64,000 bases of DNA from Buchnera aphidicola (Nipponaphis monzeni) (lineage in GTDB: Bacteria; Pseudomonadota; Gammaproteobacteria; Enterobacterales; Enterobacteriaceae). The position numbers and the translations under genes were made by a program. The DNA is taken from the NCBI RefSeq assembly GCF_006741185.1, contig NZ_AP019379.1, positions 62,001 to 126,000 on the forward strand, read 5' to 3'. Position 1 is the stretch's first letter; each line of letters begins with the position of its first letter. Positions 21,197-33,102 of the stretch are shown here, piece by piece. The notes beneath the pieces are model-generated. The model was not told the DNA's origin and searched no databases. It saw only the letters and a program-made list of their open reading frames with translations.

Positions 21197-21943
21197 GTAA
21201 TTCCTCTCAAATTTATTATTTATTTATAAAATATTATATATCATACAATATGGATTATTTACATATATTTTACGTTGCTTCTCTATAACAAAAAGAACAT
21301 TTTTTATATTAATATGTATTCAGATCCATTTGAGCTATAAATAACTATCAAAACATTGTTTGTATATGTAGCAATCAATTAAAAAATCAATTTATTATAT
21401 GTTTTAATATTAATAACATACAAAAATAAATTAAAATCATTAAGCTTTATATCGTAGAACAACATATTTAATAATTATTAATTTGATAAATACTATTAAT
21501 ATTAAAAAAATTTATTACAAATTTTTAAAAAAAACATCATAATGTATAAATACAAAAATTATTACTATTATTTCTTTGAAAAATTAATTTATTTACTTAA
21601 TTTAAGTAATTATATTCAAAATGTTATTTTTACGTTCTAAAAAATAACATTTTAAGTTATTTAAAATTACAAAATAATATTTATAGAATATATTTATATT
21701 ATTTTGTAGTATATAAACGTAATTATTTATATTCATATTATAAATTGTTTTAAAAAATAATTTTGTAACTCATTGTAAATTCTGTTAAATATTTTTTTTT
21801 AAAAAATATTAAAAAAAATAATAAATATTAATTTATATAATTATATACACAATAAAAAACATCAATTAAATACATAATAATAATATATTTAAAATCAGTT
21901 AATAAAATTTAATTATTATTATCTACATTAAAAATAATAATAA
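21197..21943. other. Gene-free spacer between rpmB and ppa
   Basis: About 750 bp of A+T-rich sequence upstream of rpmB and downstream of ppa. No credible open frame, tRNA or GC-rich hairpin was found. It must contain the rpmBG promoter, though none is clear enough to mark. Confidence 0.5.
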
Positions 21944-22483
21944 TTATTTTTTTAAAGAATTAATATATCTTTCAATAGAATTGACAATTTCTTTTTTTGC
22001 TGTATGTGAATTATCCCATCCTAATATTTTGGTCCATTTACCTTTTTCTAAGTCTTTATAATGTGTAAAAAAATGAATAATTTGATCCTTTAAATTGTTA
22101 GATAAATCTAAAATATCTTTAATAGTTTCGTATTCTGTTGTAACACTAGAGTGCGGAACACCAATTATTTTAAAATCATCACCTGACTCATCAATCATTT
22201 TAAGTATGCCTATTGGATTACATTGTATTACTGATCCAGGATTTAAAGAATACGGTGCAATTACTACAACATCTAAAGGATCATTATCTAAAGACAAAGT
22301 ATTATTTATATATCCATAATTACAAGGGTATAACATCTTTGTATTTATAAATCTATTTACAAATAAAATACCTGTTTTTTTTTCAATTTCATATTTAACA
22401 GGATTAGAATTAGATGATATTTCTATAATTACAAAAATGTCTTCAGGAATATTTTTACCAGAAAGAACATTACAAAAATTCAT
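21944..22483 (-). CDS. ppa: Inorganic pyrophosphatase
   Basis: Cytoplasmic enzyme hydrolysing pyrophosphate, which pulls nucleotide, aminoacyl-tRNA and histidine synthesis forward. It has 179 residues (E. coli 176). The family signature LDNDPLDVVV (the DxDPxD metal-binding motif) lies near residues 65-74, preceded by YPCNYGYI. Further active-site residues are seen in KIIGVPH and HFFTHYKDLEKGKW. AGGGA lies a few bases before the ATG at 22483. Confidence 0.97.
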   Translation of the reverse strand: MNFCNVLSGKNIPEDIFVIIEISSNSNPVKYEIEKKTGILFVNRFINTKMLYPCNYGYINNTLSLDNDPLDVVVIAPYSLNPGSVIQCNPIGILKMIDESGDDFKIIGVPHSSVTTEYETIKDILDLSNNLKDQIIHFFTHYKDLEKGKWTKILGWDNSHTAKKEIVNSIERYINSLKK

Positions 22484-22825
22484 TAACTTTTCCCTAATAA
22501 CGTAATTATTATTTCTAATAACAATTTAAATCAATTATATATGATTGGTTTTCTTAAATTAAATTTAATTTATTTAATATATAAAAAAATTATATTAATG
22601 TATAGATGTTTTATATTTAAATTATTTTATATTATCATATAATATACATTATATTAAAATAAATTTAAATATTAATATAAAATATTCGTTATATATAAAT
22701 AAATTATTAACATAACTTTTTATTTAATATTGTTTATACATAATATTTAGTTATAGTGCATATACATTTTATATTACAAAAAATATTTTTTTTAAAAAAA
22801 TATATTTTAAACTTAAGGGTAATCA
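22484..22825. other. Divergent promoter spacer between ppa and pmbA
   Basis: About 340 bp with no gene. It holds a T8A7 dyad at 22786-22800, just upstream of the pmbA ribosome binding site. No clear promoter could be marked. Confidence 0.5.
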
Positions 22826-24169
22826 ATGTACCATCTCGAAACAATACAAAAAGAAGAAATAAAATTAAAAGAATTAATACAATATGTTTTGAATTTAGCA
22901 AACAAAAAAGTTGATTTTATTGAAGTATACATTATTAAAAAAAAAGGAATAAACGTTACTACAAGAAATACTACTTTAGAGAATGTTGAATATAACAACT
23001 CAGGTAATATGACAATTACTGTATATAATGCATATAAAAAAGGAAGTGTTTCATTTACAAAAATGAACATAAACAACATAAAAAAAATGTTAAATAAAGC
23101 AATAGATTTATCAAATCATGTCTCTGTAGACCCGTATAATCAATTACCAGATAAAGATATGCTAGCTCTTTCAGCTATAAAATTAAATTTATTTAATTTT
23201 TATTTATGTAATTTTAAAAAAATTATTAAAACTAATTTTTTAATCGAAAAATGTGCTTTCGGTTTTAGTAAAAAAATAACTAATACAGAAGGAACGAATT
23301 TTTGTTATTCTATTGACACTATTGTTTTAGGAAATAATTTAGGATTGTTACAATCTTATAAAACAACTATTTACTCATTATCTACAGGTATGATTGCTGG
23401 TAAAAGTGATAATATGCAAACTGCTTTTTACTATACTATTGCTAGAGATATTAACAAACTAGAAAATCCAGAATATTTAGGTCACCAAAGCGCAAAACGT
23501 GCAATTAAAAAGTTATATCCAAAAAAAATATACTCAAATAAGTTACCTGTTATTTTTATATCAGATATCAGCTCATGTTTGTTTAATAATCTTGCATACG
23601 CTATTGATGGTTACAATATATATACAAAATCTAGTTTTTTAATTCATTCTTTAAAAAAACAAATTTTTCCTAATTGGTTAAATATTGTAGAAGAACCTCA
23701 TTTAGATCAGGGTATTGGTTCAAAACCATTTGATAGAGAAGGTGTATTCACTCAATCAAGAATAATAATAGAAAAAGGTATATTAAATAATTGGTCTTTA
23801 AGTACTTATACGTCAAAAAAATTAGGTTTAAAAACTACTGGAAATTTAGGAGGTATTTATAATTGGTTAGTTTCTTATGACTTAGCATACAGTTTGAAAG
23901 CATTATTACAGTATATGCATAAAGGAATTTTAATAACAGAATTATTAGGTCAAGGAATTAATTTTACAAACGGAGATTACTCTAAAGGCGCTTCGGGTTT
24001 TTTTGTGGATAACGGTACTATTCAACATCCTGTTCATGAATTTACAATTTCAAGTAATTTAAAAGATATGTTCTTAAATGTCGTAAAAATTAGTAAAGAT
24101 ATTAATAAACAAAAAATAATTCAATGTGGATCAGTACTATTATCTGACATGGTAATTTCTGGTATATAA
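22826..24169 (+). CDS. pmbA: PmbA/TldE metalloprotease-complex subunit
   Basis: Subunit of the TldD-TldE protease known from microcin B17 maturation and CcdA degradation in E. coli. In the family TldD carries the active site and PmbA is the partner. The product has 447 residues (E. coli 450). Conserved stretches are GQSAKRAIKKL-like, FDREGVFTQSRIIIEKGIL, TTGNLGGIYN and LLGQGINFTNGDYSKGASGF. AAGGGTAATCAATG gives a good ribosome binding site. No tldD is in the window. Its retention in a reduced genome points to a house-keeping role rather than microcin processing. Confidence 0.94.
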   Translation: MYHLETIQKEEIKLKELIQYVLNLANKKVDFIEVYIIKKKGINVTTRNTTLENVEYNNSGNMTITVYNAYKKGSVSFTKMNINNIKKMLNKAIDLSNHVSVDPYNQLPDKDMLALSAIKLNLFNFYLCNFKKIIKTNFLIEKCAFGFSKKITNTEGTNFCYSIDTIVLGNNLGLLQSYKTTIYSLSTGMIAGKSDNMQTAFYYTIARDINKLENPEYLGHQSAKRAIKKLYPKKIYSNKLPVIFISDISSCLFNNLAYAIDGYNIYTKSSFLIHSLKKQIFPNWLNIVEEPHLDQGIGSKPFDREGVFTQSRIIIEKGILNNWSLSTYTSKKLGLKTTGNLGGIYNWLVSYDLAYSLKALLQYMHKGILITELLGQGINFTNGDYSKGASGFFVDNGTIQHPVHEFTISSNLKDMFLNVVKISKDINKQKIIQCGSVLLSDMVISGI

Positions 24170-24235
24170 TGTACAGAGTAATCTGTATGTATATTATTAA
24201 TAATAATGTATCAAGTATTTATTTTTTTAAATATA

Positions 24236-24606
24236 TGAAGTTGACTAATAAGCCGGGTTCTGTATTAAACAGTCATTTATCTAGATTAATAATCACTTAT
24301 TAATTCAAGCAGCTTACCCAGGTTTTAAAGTACGGGTTATACACAAATTTACCTTTATTTAGCCTTGCTCCAAGTGGAGTTTACCTTGCCATAATTGTTA
24401 CCAATTATGCGGTGCGCTCTTACCGTCACCTTTTCACCCTTACCTATTATAATATATATTTAAAATAGGCGGTTCATTTTCTGTGGCACTTTTCGTAAGC
24501 TCACGCTTCCCAGGAGTTGCCTGGCACTATACCCTAAGGAGCCCGGACTTTCCTCTTTTTTTAATTTAGTTAAAAAATTAAAAAAAACGACTGTATAGTC
24601 AACTTC
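24236..24606 (-). ncRNA. rnpB: RNase P RNA (M1 RNA)
   Basis: Catalytic RNA that trims tRNA 5' leaders. On the minus strand the 5' end GAAGTTGACTATACAGTCG pairs with the 3' end TAGTCAACTTC. The universal core is plain: GAGGAAAGTCCGGGCTCC near the 5' end, GGTAAGGGTGAAAAGGTGAC and GGTAAGAGCGCACCGC in the middle, GGTAAACTCCACTTGGAGC, and ACAGAACCCGGCTTA near the 3' end. The length of about 371 nt is close to the 377 of E. coli. It is by far the most GC-rich long element in this part of the window. It converges on pmbA, 66 bp away. Confidence 0.97.
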
Positions 24607-25359
24607 ATATAATATACTTCATATTTTATACAATAAATTTATATCATATTATTTCTATAATTTAAACTTATTTTTATAATTAATATTTATAATATAAAAT
24701 TAACAATTTTTACTAAATGTAGTATCTATTTATAATATGTTATTTTATACATTTTTTATGTAAAATATATTTTTATACTATAATCATTTTTTAAAATTTA
24801 ATTTATGTTAAATAACTTTAGTTTTGTTACTTTAAAAAATACATCAAATATTGATTTATTATAAAAAAATTAATTAATATAAACTACAATGAAAACATTA
24901 GTTAATTACGTATTTATTTTTATAACAATTTTTTAAACAAACTTAAATTAATAAATTATCTATTTTAAATATCAATAATAAAATAATTTTTCATTGTTTT
25001 ATAATAAATAAAACAATGTTTTAATTTTATTATTTAATATTATTTAAACAAAACCTTTTAAGATATATTTCATATTTTCATTTTTTATATAAAGAATAAC
25101 AACTTATAACATATATGAAATTAATAATAATTATTAAAATAGTAGATAAAAAATTGATTTAAAAAATATAAATATTAACTAATTTTAAATTAACAAATTA
25201 TTAATAAAAATATTTTTAAATATATAGCTTTAAAAAATTAAAAAAAATATTAAATTTTTTAATAACAATATTCATCGTTATTTGTAATAAATAATTAACA
25301 AAATATGTACGTTCATATTAGATAAATATTTAATAATATAAATAAAACAGAGATGTATA
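24607..25359. other. Gene-free spacer between rnpB and fabB
   Basis: About 750 bp, divergent between rnpB and fabB, so it must hold promoters for both. I see no open frame, tRNA or clear hairpin. Confidence 0.5.
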
Positions 25360-26595
25360 ATGAAAAGAGTTGTAATTACAGGATTAGGTATCATTTCTAG
25401 TATAGGAAACAATGTTACAAAAGTATTAGATTCTCTCATGCAAGGAAAATCAGGAGTTACTTTTTCTTCAAAAATGAAAAAAATGGGTATAAAGAGTCAA
25501 ATATGGGGAAATATTAAAAATATTGATTATAAACAAAAAATTAATATAAAATATCATCGATTTATGAATATTGCATCAATGTATACATATTTATCTATGA
25601 AACAAGCTATTAAAAGTGCTAAATTACAAGAAACTTTATATAAAAAAAATCCTAAAATTGGAGTAATAGTAGGATCTTCAATTAGTTCTCCTAGAACACA
25701 TTACATGAGCGTAAATACTATAAAAAATAAAAAAAAAAATAGACATTTAAGTCCATATACTATTATTAGAACTATGTCTTCCAACATATCAGCATGCTTA
25801 ACAAGTTTTTTTAATATTTATGGTATTAGTTATTCTATTAATTCAGCATGTGCTTCTTCAGCTCATTGTATAGGACATGCTTTTAATTTAATTCAATCAG
25901 GTAAACAAGATCTCATTTTTTCAGGAGGTGGAGAAGAAGTTACTTGGGAATTAGCATATTATTTTGATGCAATAAAAGCACTATCAAGAAAATATAATCA
26001 TATACCTGAACAAGCATCTAGAGCATATGACATTTGTAGAGATGGATTTGTGTTATCAGGAGGCGCAGGCATAATAGTAGTAGAAGAACTAAATCATGCT
26101 CTGTCAAGAGGGGCTAAAATATATGCTGAAATTATAGGGTATGGAGCAAGTTCTGATGGATTTAATATGGTTTTACCATCTATTGAAGGAGCTATTCGTT
26201 GCATGAAACTTTCTATGCAAAAATTATCTGATTTCAAAATAGATTATTTAAACACACACGGTACTTCTACTCTTCAAGGTGATATTAGAGAACTGCATGC
26301 AATTGTAAAAGTATTTAACAAGAATAATATACCTATGATTTCATCAACTAAATCAATGACCGGGCATGCTTTAGGAGCTTCAGGAGTACAAGAAATTATT
26401 TATACTATTTTGATGATGAATAATAATTTTATTGCACCAAGTATTAATATAGATGTAATTGATCCATTAGCTGAAAATATGAATATTATTGTAAAAAACA
26501 TTAAAAAAAAAATAAATATTGCTATGTCAAACAGTTTCGGATTCGGAGGTACTAATGCTACAATAATAATAAAAAATTATGAAATCTCTTTATAA
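25360..26595 (+). CDS. fabB: 3-oxoacyl-ACP synthase I
   Basis: Condensing enzyme of fatty acid chain elongation, also needed for unsaturated fatty acids. The product is 411 residues (E. coli 406). The catalytic cysteine is in INSACASSAHCIGHA (about residue 166). The two histidines lie in NTHGTSTLQGD and STKSMTGHALGASG, and the C-terminal NSFGFGGTNA is intact. An A11 run at 25729-25739 sits in frame, at a loop where E. coli has no counterpart of the Lys-rich insert. AGAGATG-like sequence precedes the ATG at 25360. Confidence 0.97.
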   Translation: MKRVVITGLGIISSIGNNVTKVLDSLMQGKSGVTFSSKMKKMGIKSQIWGNIKNIDYKQKINIKYHRFMNIASMYTYLSMKQAIKSAKLQETLYKKNPKIGVIVGSSISSPRTHYMSVNTIKNKKKNRHLSPYTIIRTMSSNISACLTSFFNIYGISYSINSACASSAHCIGHAFNLIQSGKQDLIFSGGGEEVTWELAYYFDAIKALSRKYNHIPEQASRAYDICRDGFVLSGGAGIIVVEELNHALSRGAKIYAEIIGYGASSDGFNMVLPSIEGAIRCMKLSMQKLSDFKIDYLNTHGTSTLQGDIRELHAIVKVFNKNNIPMISSTKSMTGHALGASGVQEIIYTILMMNNNFIAPSINIDVIDPLAENMNIIVKNIKKKINIAMSNSFGFGGTNATIIIKNYEISL

Positions 26596-27282
26596 AATTA
26601 AATATTCAGTAATTTTTTAATAATATTTAAAATAAAAAATTATTATAACAGTTTAATTTTTACATATATATTAATATTTTCAAACATTAGAAATAGTGTG
26701 TTTATTAGATAAACTATAAAATAATTTTTTATATATGAAGATGTATTCAATAAAAATAATTTATATATAAAAAATACATATAAGTGATAAATAATATATT
26801 AATATTATTTAATTAATAAACTAATATATAATTTATAACTAATAATTAATGTTTAATTTTTTAAAAAATATAACAACAACATTATTATGTTGTATTAATA
26901 TATAAAAAATAATATTAAACAATATTTAAAAAATATAATTTAATCTGATACCCACTTTAAAATAAATACATATATGTAAAACAATATGTTAATACAAAAT
27001 ATAAATGTTATTTATATGAATTTATATATGTTTAACAAATACTAATTTTTTTCAATATACGTTTTATATTCTTATTGAGGATAAATGAAAAAATGAATCA
27101 TTTAACAAAATATTGTTTAATTATTTTAATAAAACATTAATATACGCTTATTATGTAGTTTTAAGAAAATACATTTATTAAAATCACAATTTTTAATTTA
27201 AATGTTTATTATATAAAATTAGAATTTTACTTTATATTAACTTTAATGTTGTTATACCGAAATAAAGTTTAAAGGTATACTT
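26596..27282. other. Gene-free spacer between fabB and talA
   Basis: About 690 bp of A+T-rich sequence. No recognisable gene, tRNA or strong hairpin. It must carry the talA-tktA promoter. Confidence 0.5.
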
Positions 27283-28233
27283 ATGAATCAATTAAATATA
27301 TTAAAACAATATAGTACTATTGTTGCAGACACTGGAGATATACAATCAATAATAAAATATTCTCCAAAAGATGCAACAACAAATCCTTCAATTATCCTAC
27401 AATCTATAAAATTAGATATTTACAAACATTTAATTACTGAAGCTATTAATTACGCAAATAAAAAAGGAGGTCTTCGAAGGACTAAAATAAAAAATGCTTC
27501 CACCAAAATTTTAGTAAATATTGGGAAAGAAATTTTAAAAAACATTCCAGGTAAAGTATCTACAGAAGTAGATGCTAAACTTTCATTCCATTCAGAAAAA
27601 TGTATAGAAGCAGCAGAAAATTTAATTTATTTATACGAATTAGAAGGTATTGATAGAAAACGAGTACTAATTAAATTAGCAGCAACATGGGAAGGTATTC
27701 AAGCAGCTAAAATATTAGAAAAAAAAAACATTAAATGTAATTTAACATTATTATTTTCGTTTGCTCAAGCTAAAGCGTGTGCAGATGCGAACGTATTTTT
27801 AATCTCTCCTTTTGTAGGAAGAATTTATGATTGGTATAACAAACAATTATTAATTAATAAAAAATCGATAAATAATGATCCTGGTGTTACATTTGTTACT
27901 AAAGTATTCAAATATTTCAAAAAACATAATTATAAAACTATTGTAATGGCAGCAAGTTTTAGAAAAAAAGAACAAATAATAGCATTATCAGGATGTGATT
28001 ACTTAACTATTTCTCCTATTTTTCTAGAGCAGTTAATAAATGCTAATGATAATTTTAATTGTAATTTAACCACTCCTATAAATTTTTCTAAACCTCCTAA
28101 ACCAATTATTAAATCAGAATTTTATGACCTACATAATAAAGATAGAATGGCTGTTGATAAACTATCAGAGGGAATTCATACATTTAAAAATGATCAAAAA
28201 AAATTAGAAGAAATATTAAACAAGAATTTATGA
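27283..28233 (+). CDS. talA: Transaldolase
   Basis: Pentose phosphate enzyme moving a dihydroxyacetone unit between sedoheptulose-7-phosphate and glyceraldehyde-3-phosphate; it yields erythrose-4-phosphate. The 316 residues match the length of E. coli TalA. The Schiff-base lysine is in [16 protein letters not shown] (about residue 131), with conserved DATTNPS near the N-terminus and GCDYLTISP near residues 235-243. AAAGGTATACTTATG gives the ribosome binding site. It is paired with tktA 105 bp downstream; together they feed the aromatic and histidine pathways encoded in this window. Confidence 0.96.
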   Translation: MNQLNILKQYSTIVADTGDIQSIIKYSPKDATTNPSIILQSIKLDIYKHLITEAINYANKKGGLRRTKIKNASTKILVNIGKEILKNIPGKVSTEVDAKLSFHSEKCIEAAENLIYLYELEGIDRKRVLIKLAATWEGIQAAKILEKKNIKCNLTLLFSFAQAKACADANVFLISPFVGRIYDWYNKQLLINKKSINNDPGVTFVTKVFKYFKKHNYKTIVMAASFRKKEQIIALSGCDYLTISPIFLEQLINANDNFNCNLTTPINFSKPPKPIIKSEFYDLHNKDRMAVDKLSEGIHTFKNDQKKLEEILNKNL

Positions 28234-28338
28234 ATAATATGAGTTATTATTATTAATCAATAATAATTCTTTCATTAATAATAAACAATATTTTTATATA
28301 TAAAATATAATTTTTAAAATTTAACGGATATTATTACT

Positions 28339-30327
28339 ATGCTTCCTGATCAACAATTATCTAACGTAATTAGAATTTTAAGTATTGATGCTATTGAACG
28401 ATCAAAATCTGGACACCCAGGAATGCCTATGGGAATGGCTGATATAGCAACAATATTATGGAAATGCTTTTTAAAACATAATCCTAAAAATCCAAATTGG
28501 TACGATAGAGATCGTTTTATCTTGTCTAATGGACATGGATCAATGTTATTATATAGTTTACTACATTTAACTGGATATGATATAAAAATAAATGATATAA
28601 AACAATTTAGACAATATAAATCAAAAACTCCTGGGCACCCAGAAGTTCATTGTACTCCAGGTGTAGAAATTACTACTGGTCCTTTAGGTCAAGGGTTAGG
28701 AAACGCTGTAGGTATGGCTATAGCAGAATATAATTTAAGTAATTATTTCAACAAAATAGATTATAAAATTGTAGATCATTATACTTGGGTATTTGTAGGG
28801 GACGGATGTTTGATGGAAGGTATTTCTCACGAATCCTGTTCATTAGCTGGAACATTAGGTTTAGGAAAATTAATAGTGTTCTATGATAATAATCATATTT
28901 CAATAGATGGGAATACTAAAGAATGGTTTACAGATGACACTTATCAACGATTCAAATCTTACAATTGGCATGTTATTCCTCAAATAGATGGTCATAATTT
29001 TAAAGACATCTATAATGCTATACAAAAAGCTAAAAAAATCCGAAACAAACCATCGTTAATCATTTGTAATACTATTATTGGATTTGGATCTCCAAATAAA
29101 TCTGGATCACATGAAATACATGGTACTCCTTTAGGTGATAAAGAAACGTCTCTTGTACGAAAAAAATTAAATTGGAATTATCCTCCGTTCTTTATTCCAA
29201 ACAAAATATATGAACAATGGAGTAATGTAAAAGAAGGTGCTAAAATAGAAGAATGTTGGTGGAACAATTTTAAAGCATATAAAAAAGAATATCCAAAATT
29301 ATCTCAAGAATTTATTCGAAGAATGAATTCAAAAATGCCAGAAAATTGGAATAATATTTCTCAACAATCACTAAAAAAATTTAGTTTTATTAATACAAAT
29401 TCAGCTACTAGACAATCTTCACAACAAGTTATTGAAGAATGGGCAAAATTTTTCCCAGAATTGATAGGTGGATCAGCTGATTTAGCTCCTAGTAATTTAA
29501 CGAAATGGTCTGGTTCTAAATCTATTAAATCTCATAAAATAGGTAATTATATTCATTATGGTGTAAGAGAATTTGGTATGACTGCAATTGCTAATGGTAT
29601 TTCTCATCATGGTGGATTTATCCCTTATACAGCTACTTTTTTAATGTTTTTTGAATATGCGCACAATGCAGTCCGTATGGCATCTTTAATGAAGACTAAA
29701 CATATTTTCGTATATACGCATGACTCAATTGGATTAGGAGAAGATGGACCTACTCATCAACCTATAGAACAACTTGCTCACCTTAGACTAATTCCTAATT
29801 TAAATGTATGGAGACCTTCTAATCTTTTAGAAACTGCTGTTGCATGGAAAAATTCGTTAGAAAACAACGAAGGACCCTCAGCTTTAATATTATCTCGACA
29901 AGTTTTAGTTAATACGTACCATACACAGATATCAATTAGCAACATTCTTAAAGGAGGGTATATACTAAAGGATTTTGGAAAATTTCCTCAAATTATTTTA
30001 ATAGCTACTGGATCTGAATTAAATATTACATTGCAAGCTGCTCAAGAAATAAATAAAAAAGGCTATTCCGTTCGAGTAGTATCTATACCCTCAATTAACG
30101 TTTTTGAAAAACAAACTTTTGCTTATAAAGAATACGTATTACCTGCTACAGTTAAAAAACGTATTGCTATTGAAGCAGGAGTACCTGATTTATGGTATAA
30201 GTACGTAGGATCAAACGGTATAGTAATAGGAATAAATACGTTTGGAGAATCTGCTTCATCAGAAAAATTGTTTCAAAAATTTGGTTTTACTGTTACAAAC
30301 ATAGTATCTCAAGCATTAAGTATGTAA
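28339..30327 (+). CDS. tktA: Transketolase
   Basis: Thiamine-diphosphate enzyme exchanging two-carbon units between sugar phosphates. The protein has 662 residues (E. coli 663). The ThDP motif is [12 protein letters not shown] with the closing NN (about residues 154-184). [11 protein letters not shown] lies near the N-terminus, and the catalytic glutamate region reads [27 protein letters not shown] is also intact. It follows talA in what looks like a two-gene unit and ends at a strong hairpin. Confidence 0.97.
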   Translation: MLPDQQLSNVIRILSIDAIERSKSGHPGMPMGMADIATILWKCFLKHNPKNPNWYDRDRFILSNGHGSMLLYSLLHLTGYDIKINDIKQFRQYKSKTPGHPEVHCTPGVEITTGPLGQGLGNAVGMAIAEYNLSNYFNKIDYKIVDHYTWVFVGDGCLMEGISHESCSLAGTLGLGKLIVFYDNNHISIDGNTKEWFTDDTYQRFKSYNWHVIPQIDGHNFKDIYNAIQKAKKIRNKPSLIICNTIIGFGSPNKSGSHEIHGTPLGDKETSLVRKKLNWNYPPFFIPNKIYEQWSNVKEGAKIEECWWNNFKAYKKEYPKLSQEFIRRMNSKMPENWNNISQQSLKKFSFINTNSATRQSSQQVIEEWAKFFPELIGGSADLAPSNLTKWSGSKSIKSHKIGNYIHYGVREFGMTAIANGISHHGGFIPYTATFLMFFEYAHNAVRMASLMKTKHIFVYTHDSIGLGEDGPTHQPIEQLAHLRLIPNLNVWRPSNLLETAVAWKNSLENNEGPSALILSRQVLVNTYHTQISISNILKGGYILKDFGKFPQIILIATGSELNITLQAAQEINKKGYSVRVVSIPSINVFEKQTFAYKEYVLPATVKKRIAIEAGVPDLWYKYVGSNGIVIGINTFGESASSEKLFQKFGFTVTNIVSQALSM

Positions 30328-30359
30328 CAAATATTTGTTAAAAGTATATAATTTTAATT

Positions 30360-30390
30360 TTTTAAAAGGGTTACTAAAACCCTTTTAAAA
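30360..30390 (+). terminator. Hairpin terminator after tktA
   Basis: A perfect 13-bp stem (core AAAAGGGTT pairing with AACCCTTTT) closed by a 5-nt loop, 33 bp past the tktA stop. The T- and A-rich outer bases would let it work in either direction. The rest of the 350-bp spacer to dapE holds nothing recognisable. Confidence 0.8.
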
Positions 30391-30677
30391 TTAATTCATA
30401 TTTAATTGTTGCTAATAATTTAACAAATTTAATTTATTAATAATTAGAAAATTATTTAATTGCTATTAGCAAAAATATTAATCAAGCTAACAATTTTTGA
30501 CAAAAAAATCAATTATTAAAAAATTATTTTGTAACAATCTTTAATACATTGTTAAAATAATATTTTTTAATAAAATAACTAAAATTAATAATAATTAATT
30601 TTTTTTAAAAAATATACAACATAGTTAATTTAAAACATTTTTTTATAAAAAAATAATACTTTTTAAGGAATATTAAA

Positions 30678-31811
30678 ATGTTACAATCAGTAGTCAATCT
30701 TACTAAAGAATTAATTTCTATTCCTTCTATTAGCCCATTAGATTTAGGATGTCAAGATATTATTATTAAAAGATTAACTGCTATAGGATTTTTAGTAGAA
30801 AAAATGAATTTTAAAAATACTAAAAATGTATGGGCTATTCATAAAGGTACGTCTAATGAAAAAACGATTACTTTTTTAGGGCATACAGATATTGTTCCAG
30901 CAGGTACAATAAATAATTGGAAATTTCCACCTTTTAATCCTACTATAAGTAAAGGAAAATTGTTTGGAAGAGGAGCAGTAGATATGAAAGGAGCATTAGC
31001 AGCTATGATCGTAGCTATTGAACATTTTATATCTAGTAATCCAATACATAATCAAAGATTATCAGTTATTATTACCTCTGATGAAGAATCTAAAGCAACA
31101 AATGGAACAGTTAAAGTTGTAAATACTCTAAAATCACGAAATGAAGTAATAGATTATTGTATTATAGGAGAACCTACAAGTATTAATATAGTTGGAGATA
31201 CTATTAAGAATGGTAGAAGAGGATCGTTAACAGCAAATTTAACAATATATGGGAAACAAGGGCATATTGCTTATCCAAAATTGTCTATCAATCCAATTCA
31301 TAACATTATACCATTTTTAAATGCTCTAATTAAAAAAAAATGGGATGTTTCTAATACTTTTTTTTCAAAGACAACAATGCAAATATCTCAAATACATTCA
31401 GGATTAAATTGTAGTAATATAACACCTGGTAATTTATTTGTACAATTTAATTTTAGGTTCGGTTCTCAAATAACAATTGAACAATTGCAATTTGAAGTAA
31501 ATCAATTATTAAATTTTTTTCATCTAAAATATTCTATAAAATGGGTTATATCTGGAAAACCTTTTATTACTTATAAAGGTAATCTATTAGATACTGTCCA
31601 ACATGTTATTAAAAATTTTCATGGATTTTTACCAAAAACTTCAACAAGCGGAGGAACTTCTGATGGTAGATTTATAACTACAATGGGTTCTGAAATAGTA
31701 GAATTAGGATTAATAAATCGAAATATACATCAAGTAAATGAATATGTAAAAATATCTGATTTAAAGTTGTTAACTTTAATATATTTACAAATTATTAAGC
31801 AATTAATATAA
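30678..31811 (+). CDS. dapE: Succinyl-diaminopimelate desuccinylase
   Basis: Di-zinc hydrolase of the succinylase branch of lysine and diaminopimelate synthesis. It has 377 residues (E. coli 375). Metal and catalytic residues are in LGHTDIVPAG (His), GAVDMKGALAAM (Asp), TSDEES (Glu pair), IGEPTS (Glu) and NRNIHQVNEYV (His). AAGGA lies upstream of the ATG. Diaminopimelate serves both lysine supply to the aphid and the peptidoglycan of the symbiont. It converges on dapA, an earlier enzyme of the same pathway. Confidence 0.97.
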   Translation: MLQSVVNLTKELISIPSISPLDLGCQDIIIKRLTAIGFLVEKMNFKNTKNVWAIHKGTSNEKTITFLGHTDIVPAGTINNWKFPPFNPTISKGKLFGRGAVDMKGALAAMIVAIEHFISSNPIHNQRLSVIITSDEESKATNGTVKVVNTLKSRNEVIDYCIIGEPTSINIVGDTIKNGRRGSLTANLTIYGKQGHIAYPKLSINPIHNIIPFLNALIKKKWDVSNTFFSKTTMQISQIHSGLNCSNITPGNLFVQFNFRFGSQITIEQLQFEVNQLLNFFHLKYSIKWVISGKPFITYKGNLLDTVQHVIKNFHGFLPKTSTSGGTSDGRFITTMGSEIVELGLINRNIHQVNEYVKISDLKLLTLIYLQIIKQLI

Positions 31812-31933
31812 TATTCATTTAAATATTATTTAATTTTTCACCAAAAATTTTTATAAATAAATAATTATAATAATACAATTGTTTTATTTTTTAAAATAAA
31901 AAATATACTTTTAAAAAATATGATTATTTCATA

Positions 31934-31967
31934 TATACAGAGCATCACTTCAATGACACTCTGTATA
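31934..31967. terminator. Hairpin between convergent dapE and dapA
   Basis: TATACAGAG and CTCTGTATA form a perfect 9-bp stem, with an inner TCA/TGA pairing in the 16-nt loop. It is 123 bp past the dapE stop and is the only strong hairpin in the 406-bp spacer between the two converging genes. It could end either transcript. Confidence 0.55.
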
Positions 31968-32217
31968 ATTATTTTAAAACAAACGATATTTTTATAAATG
32001 TTATAAATTAAAAAAATTATTAGATATAATATACAAAAATAACAAAAAATTAATTTTTTTAGTATATAAATTTTTATTTTAAAAAATAAAACGTTATGTT
32101 ATGCATACTAGGTATATTAGTATTTTAAAATAATTTGTCAAAGTAATCATTATAAAATATGATATTAATATGTTGAAATATTAAGTATTTAAAATTACGC
32201 GTATATCATATATGTTT

Positions 32218-33102
32218 TTAAACATTACAAATAATATTTTTTTGAATATATTTTTCAATAATAAAACGCGTTTTTTTAGAAATTGAAGTTAACGGTAGGC
32301 GAACAAATGCATCTTTAATTAACCCGAGTTTCTTAGCTGCCCATTTAACCGGTACAGGATTAGGCTCAATAAATAAAGATTTATGTAAATACATTAATTT
32401 TTCATTAATACTCCTGGCTTCCTTAAATTGGTTATTTAACGCTAAAGAGCACATTTTTACCATTTGCTTTGCAGCTATGTTAGCAGTAACAGAAATTACT
32501 CCTTGACCTCCTAATTGAATAAAATCTAATGCAGTTGCATCATCTCCACTTATTAATAAAAAATTTTTGTCTACTATAGATTTAATTTTATGTACTCTAG
32601 ATAAATCTCCAGTTGCTTCTTTAACACCTATTATATTATCTAATATAGATAACTTAGAAATAGTATTTGGTAATAAATCACACCCTGTTCTCATTGGGAC
32701 ATTATATAAAATTTGTAATAAATTAGTACTTTCAGAAATAGCTTTAAAATGTTGGTATAATCCTTCTTGAGTTGGTCGATTATAATAAGGTGTAACACTT
32801 AAACAAGCTGCTATACCAGATTTTTCAAATTTTTTAGTTAACAAGATACTTTCTGCTGTTGCATTAGCTCCTGTACCTGCAATAATTGGTATATTTCCAT
32901 CAGAAAAATCTAATGATAACATAACTACTTTAAAATGCTCTTCTGGATTTAATGTAGAAGATTCTCCAGTCGTACCTACAGAAACAATTGCAGATGTATT
33001 ATTACGAATATGATAATTAATTAATTTTTTTAAACTTTTATGACAAATATTTCCTTTATTATCCATAGGAGTTATAAGTGCAACAATACTTCCTTTAAAC
33101 AT
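32218..33102 (-). CDS. dapA: 4-hydroxy-tetrahydrodipicolinate synthase
   Basis: First committed enzyme of lysine/diaminopimelate synthesis, condensing pyruvate with aspartate semialdehyde. It has 294 residues (E. coli 292). The Schiff-base lysine is in [13 protein letters not shown] (about residue 161), the catalytic tyrosine in [12 protein letters not shown], and the signature [10 protein letters not shown] lies near residues 42-51. AAGAGAG precedes the ATG at 33102. It reads toward dapE, ending 406 bp from it. Confidence 0.97.
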   Translation of the reverse strand: MFKGSIVALITPMDNKGNICHKSLKKLINYHIRNNTSAIVSVGTTGESSTLNPEEHFKVVMLSLDFSDGNIPIIAGTGANATAESILLTKKFEKSGIAACLSVTPYYNRPTQEGLYQHFKAISESTNLLQILYNVPMRTGCDLLPNTISKLSILDNIIGVKEATGDLSRVHKIKSIVDKNFLLISGDDATALDFIQLGGQGVISVTANIAAKQMVKMCSLALNNQFKEARSINEKLMYLHKSLFIEPNPVPVKWAAKKLGLIKDAFVRLPLTSISKKTRFIIEKYIQKNIICNV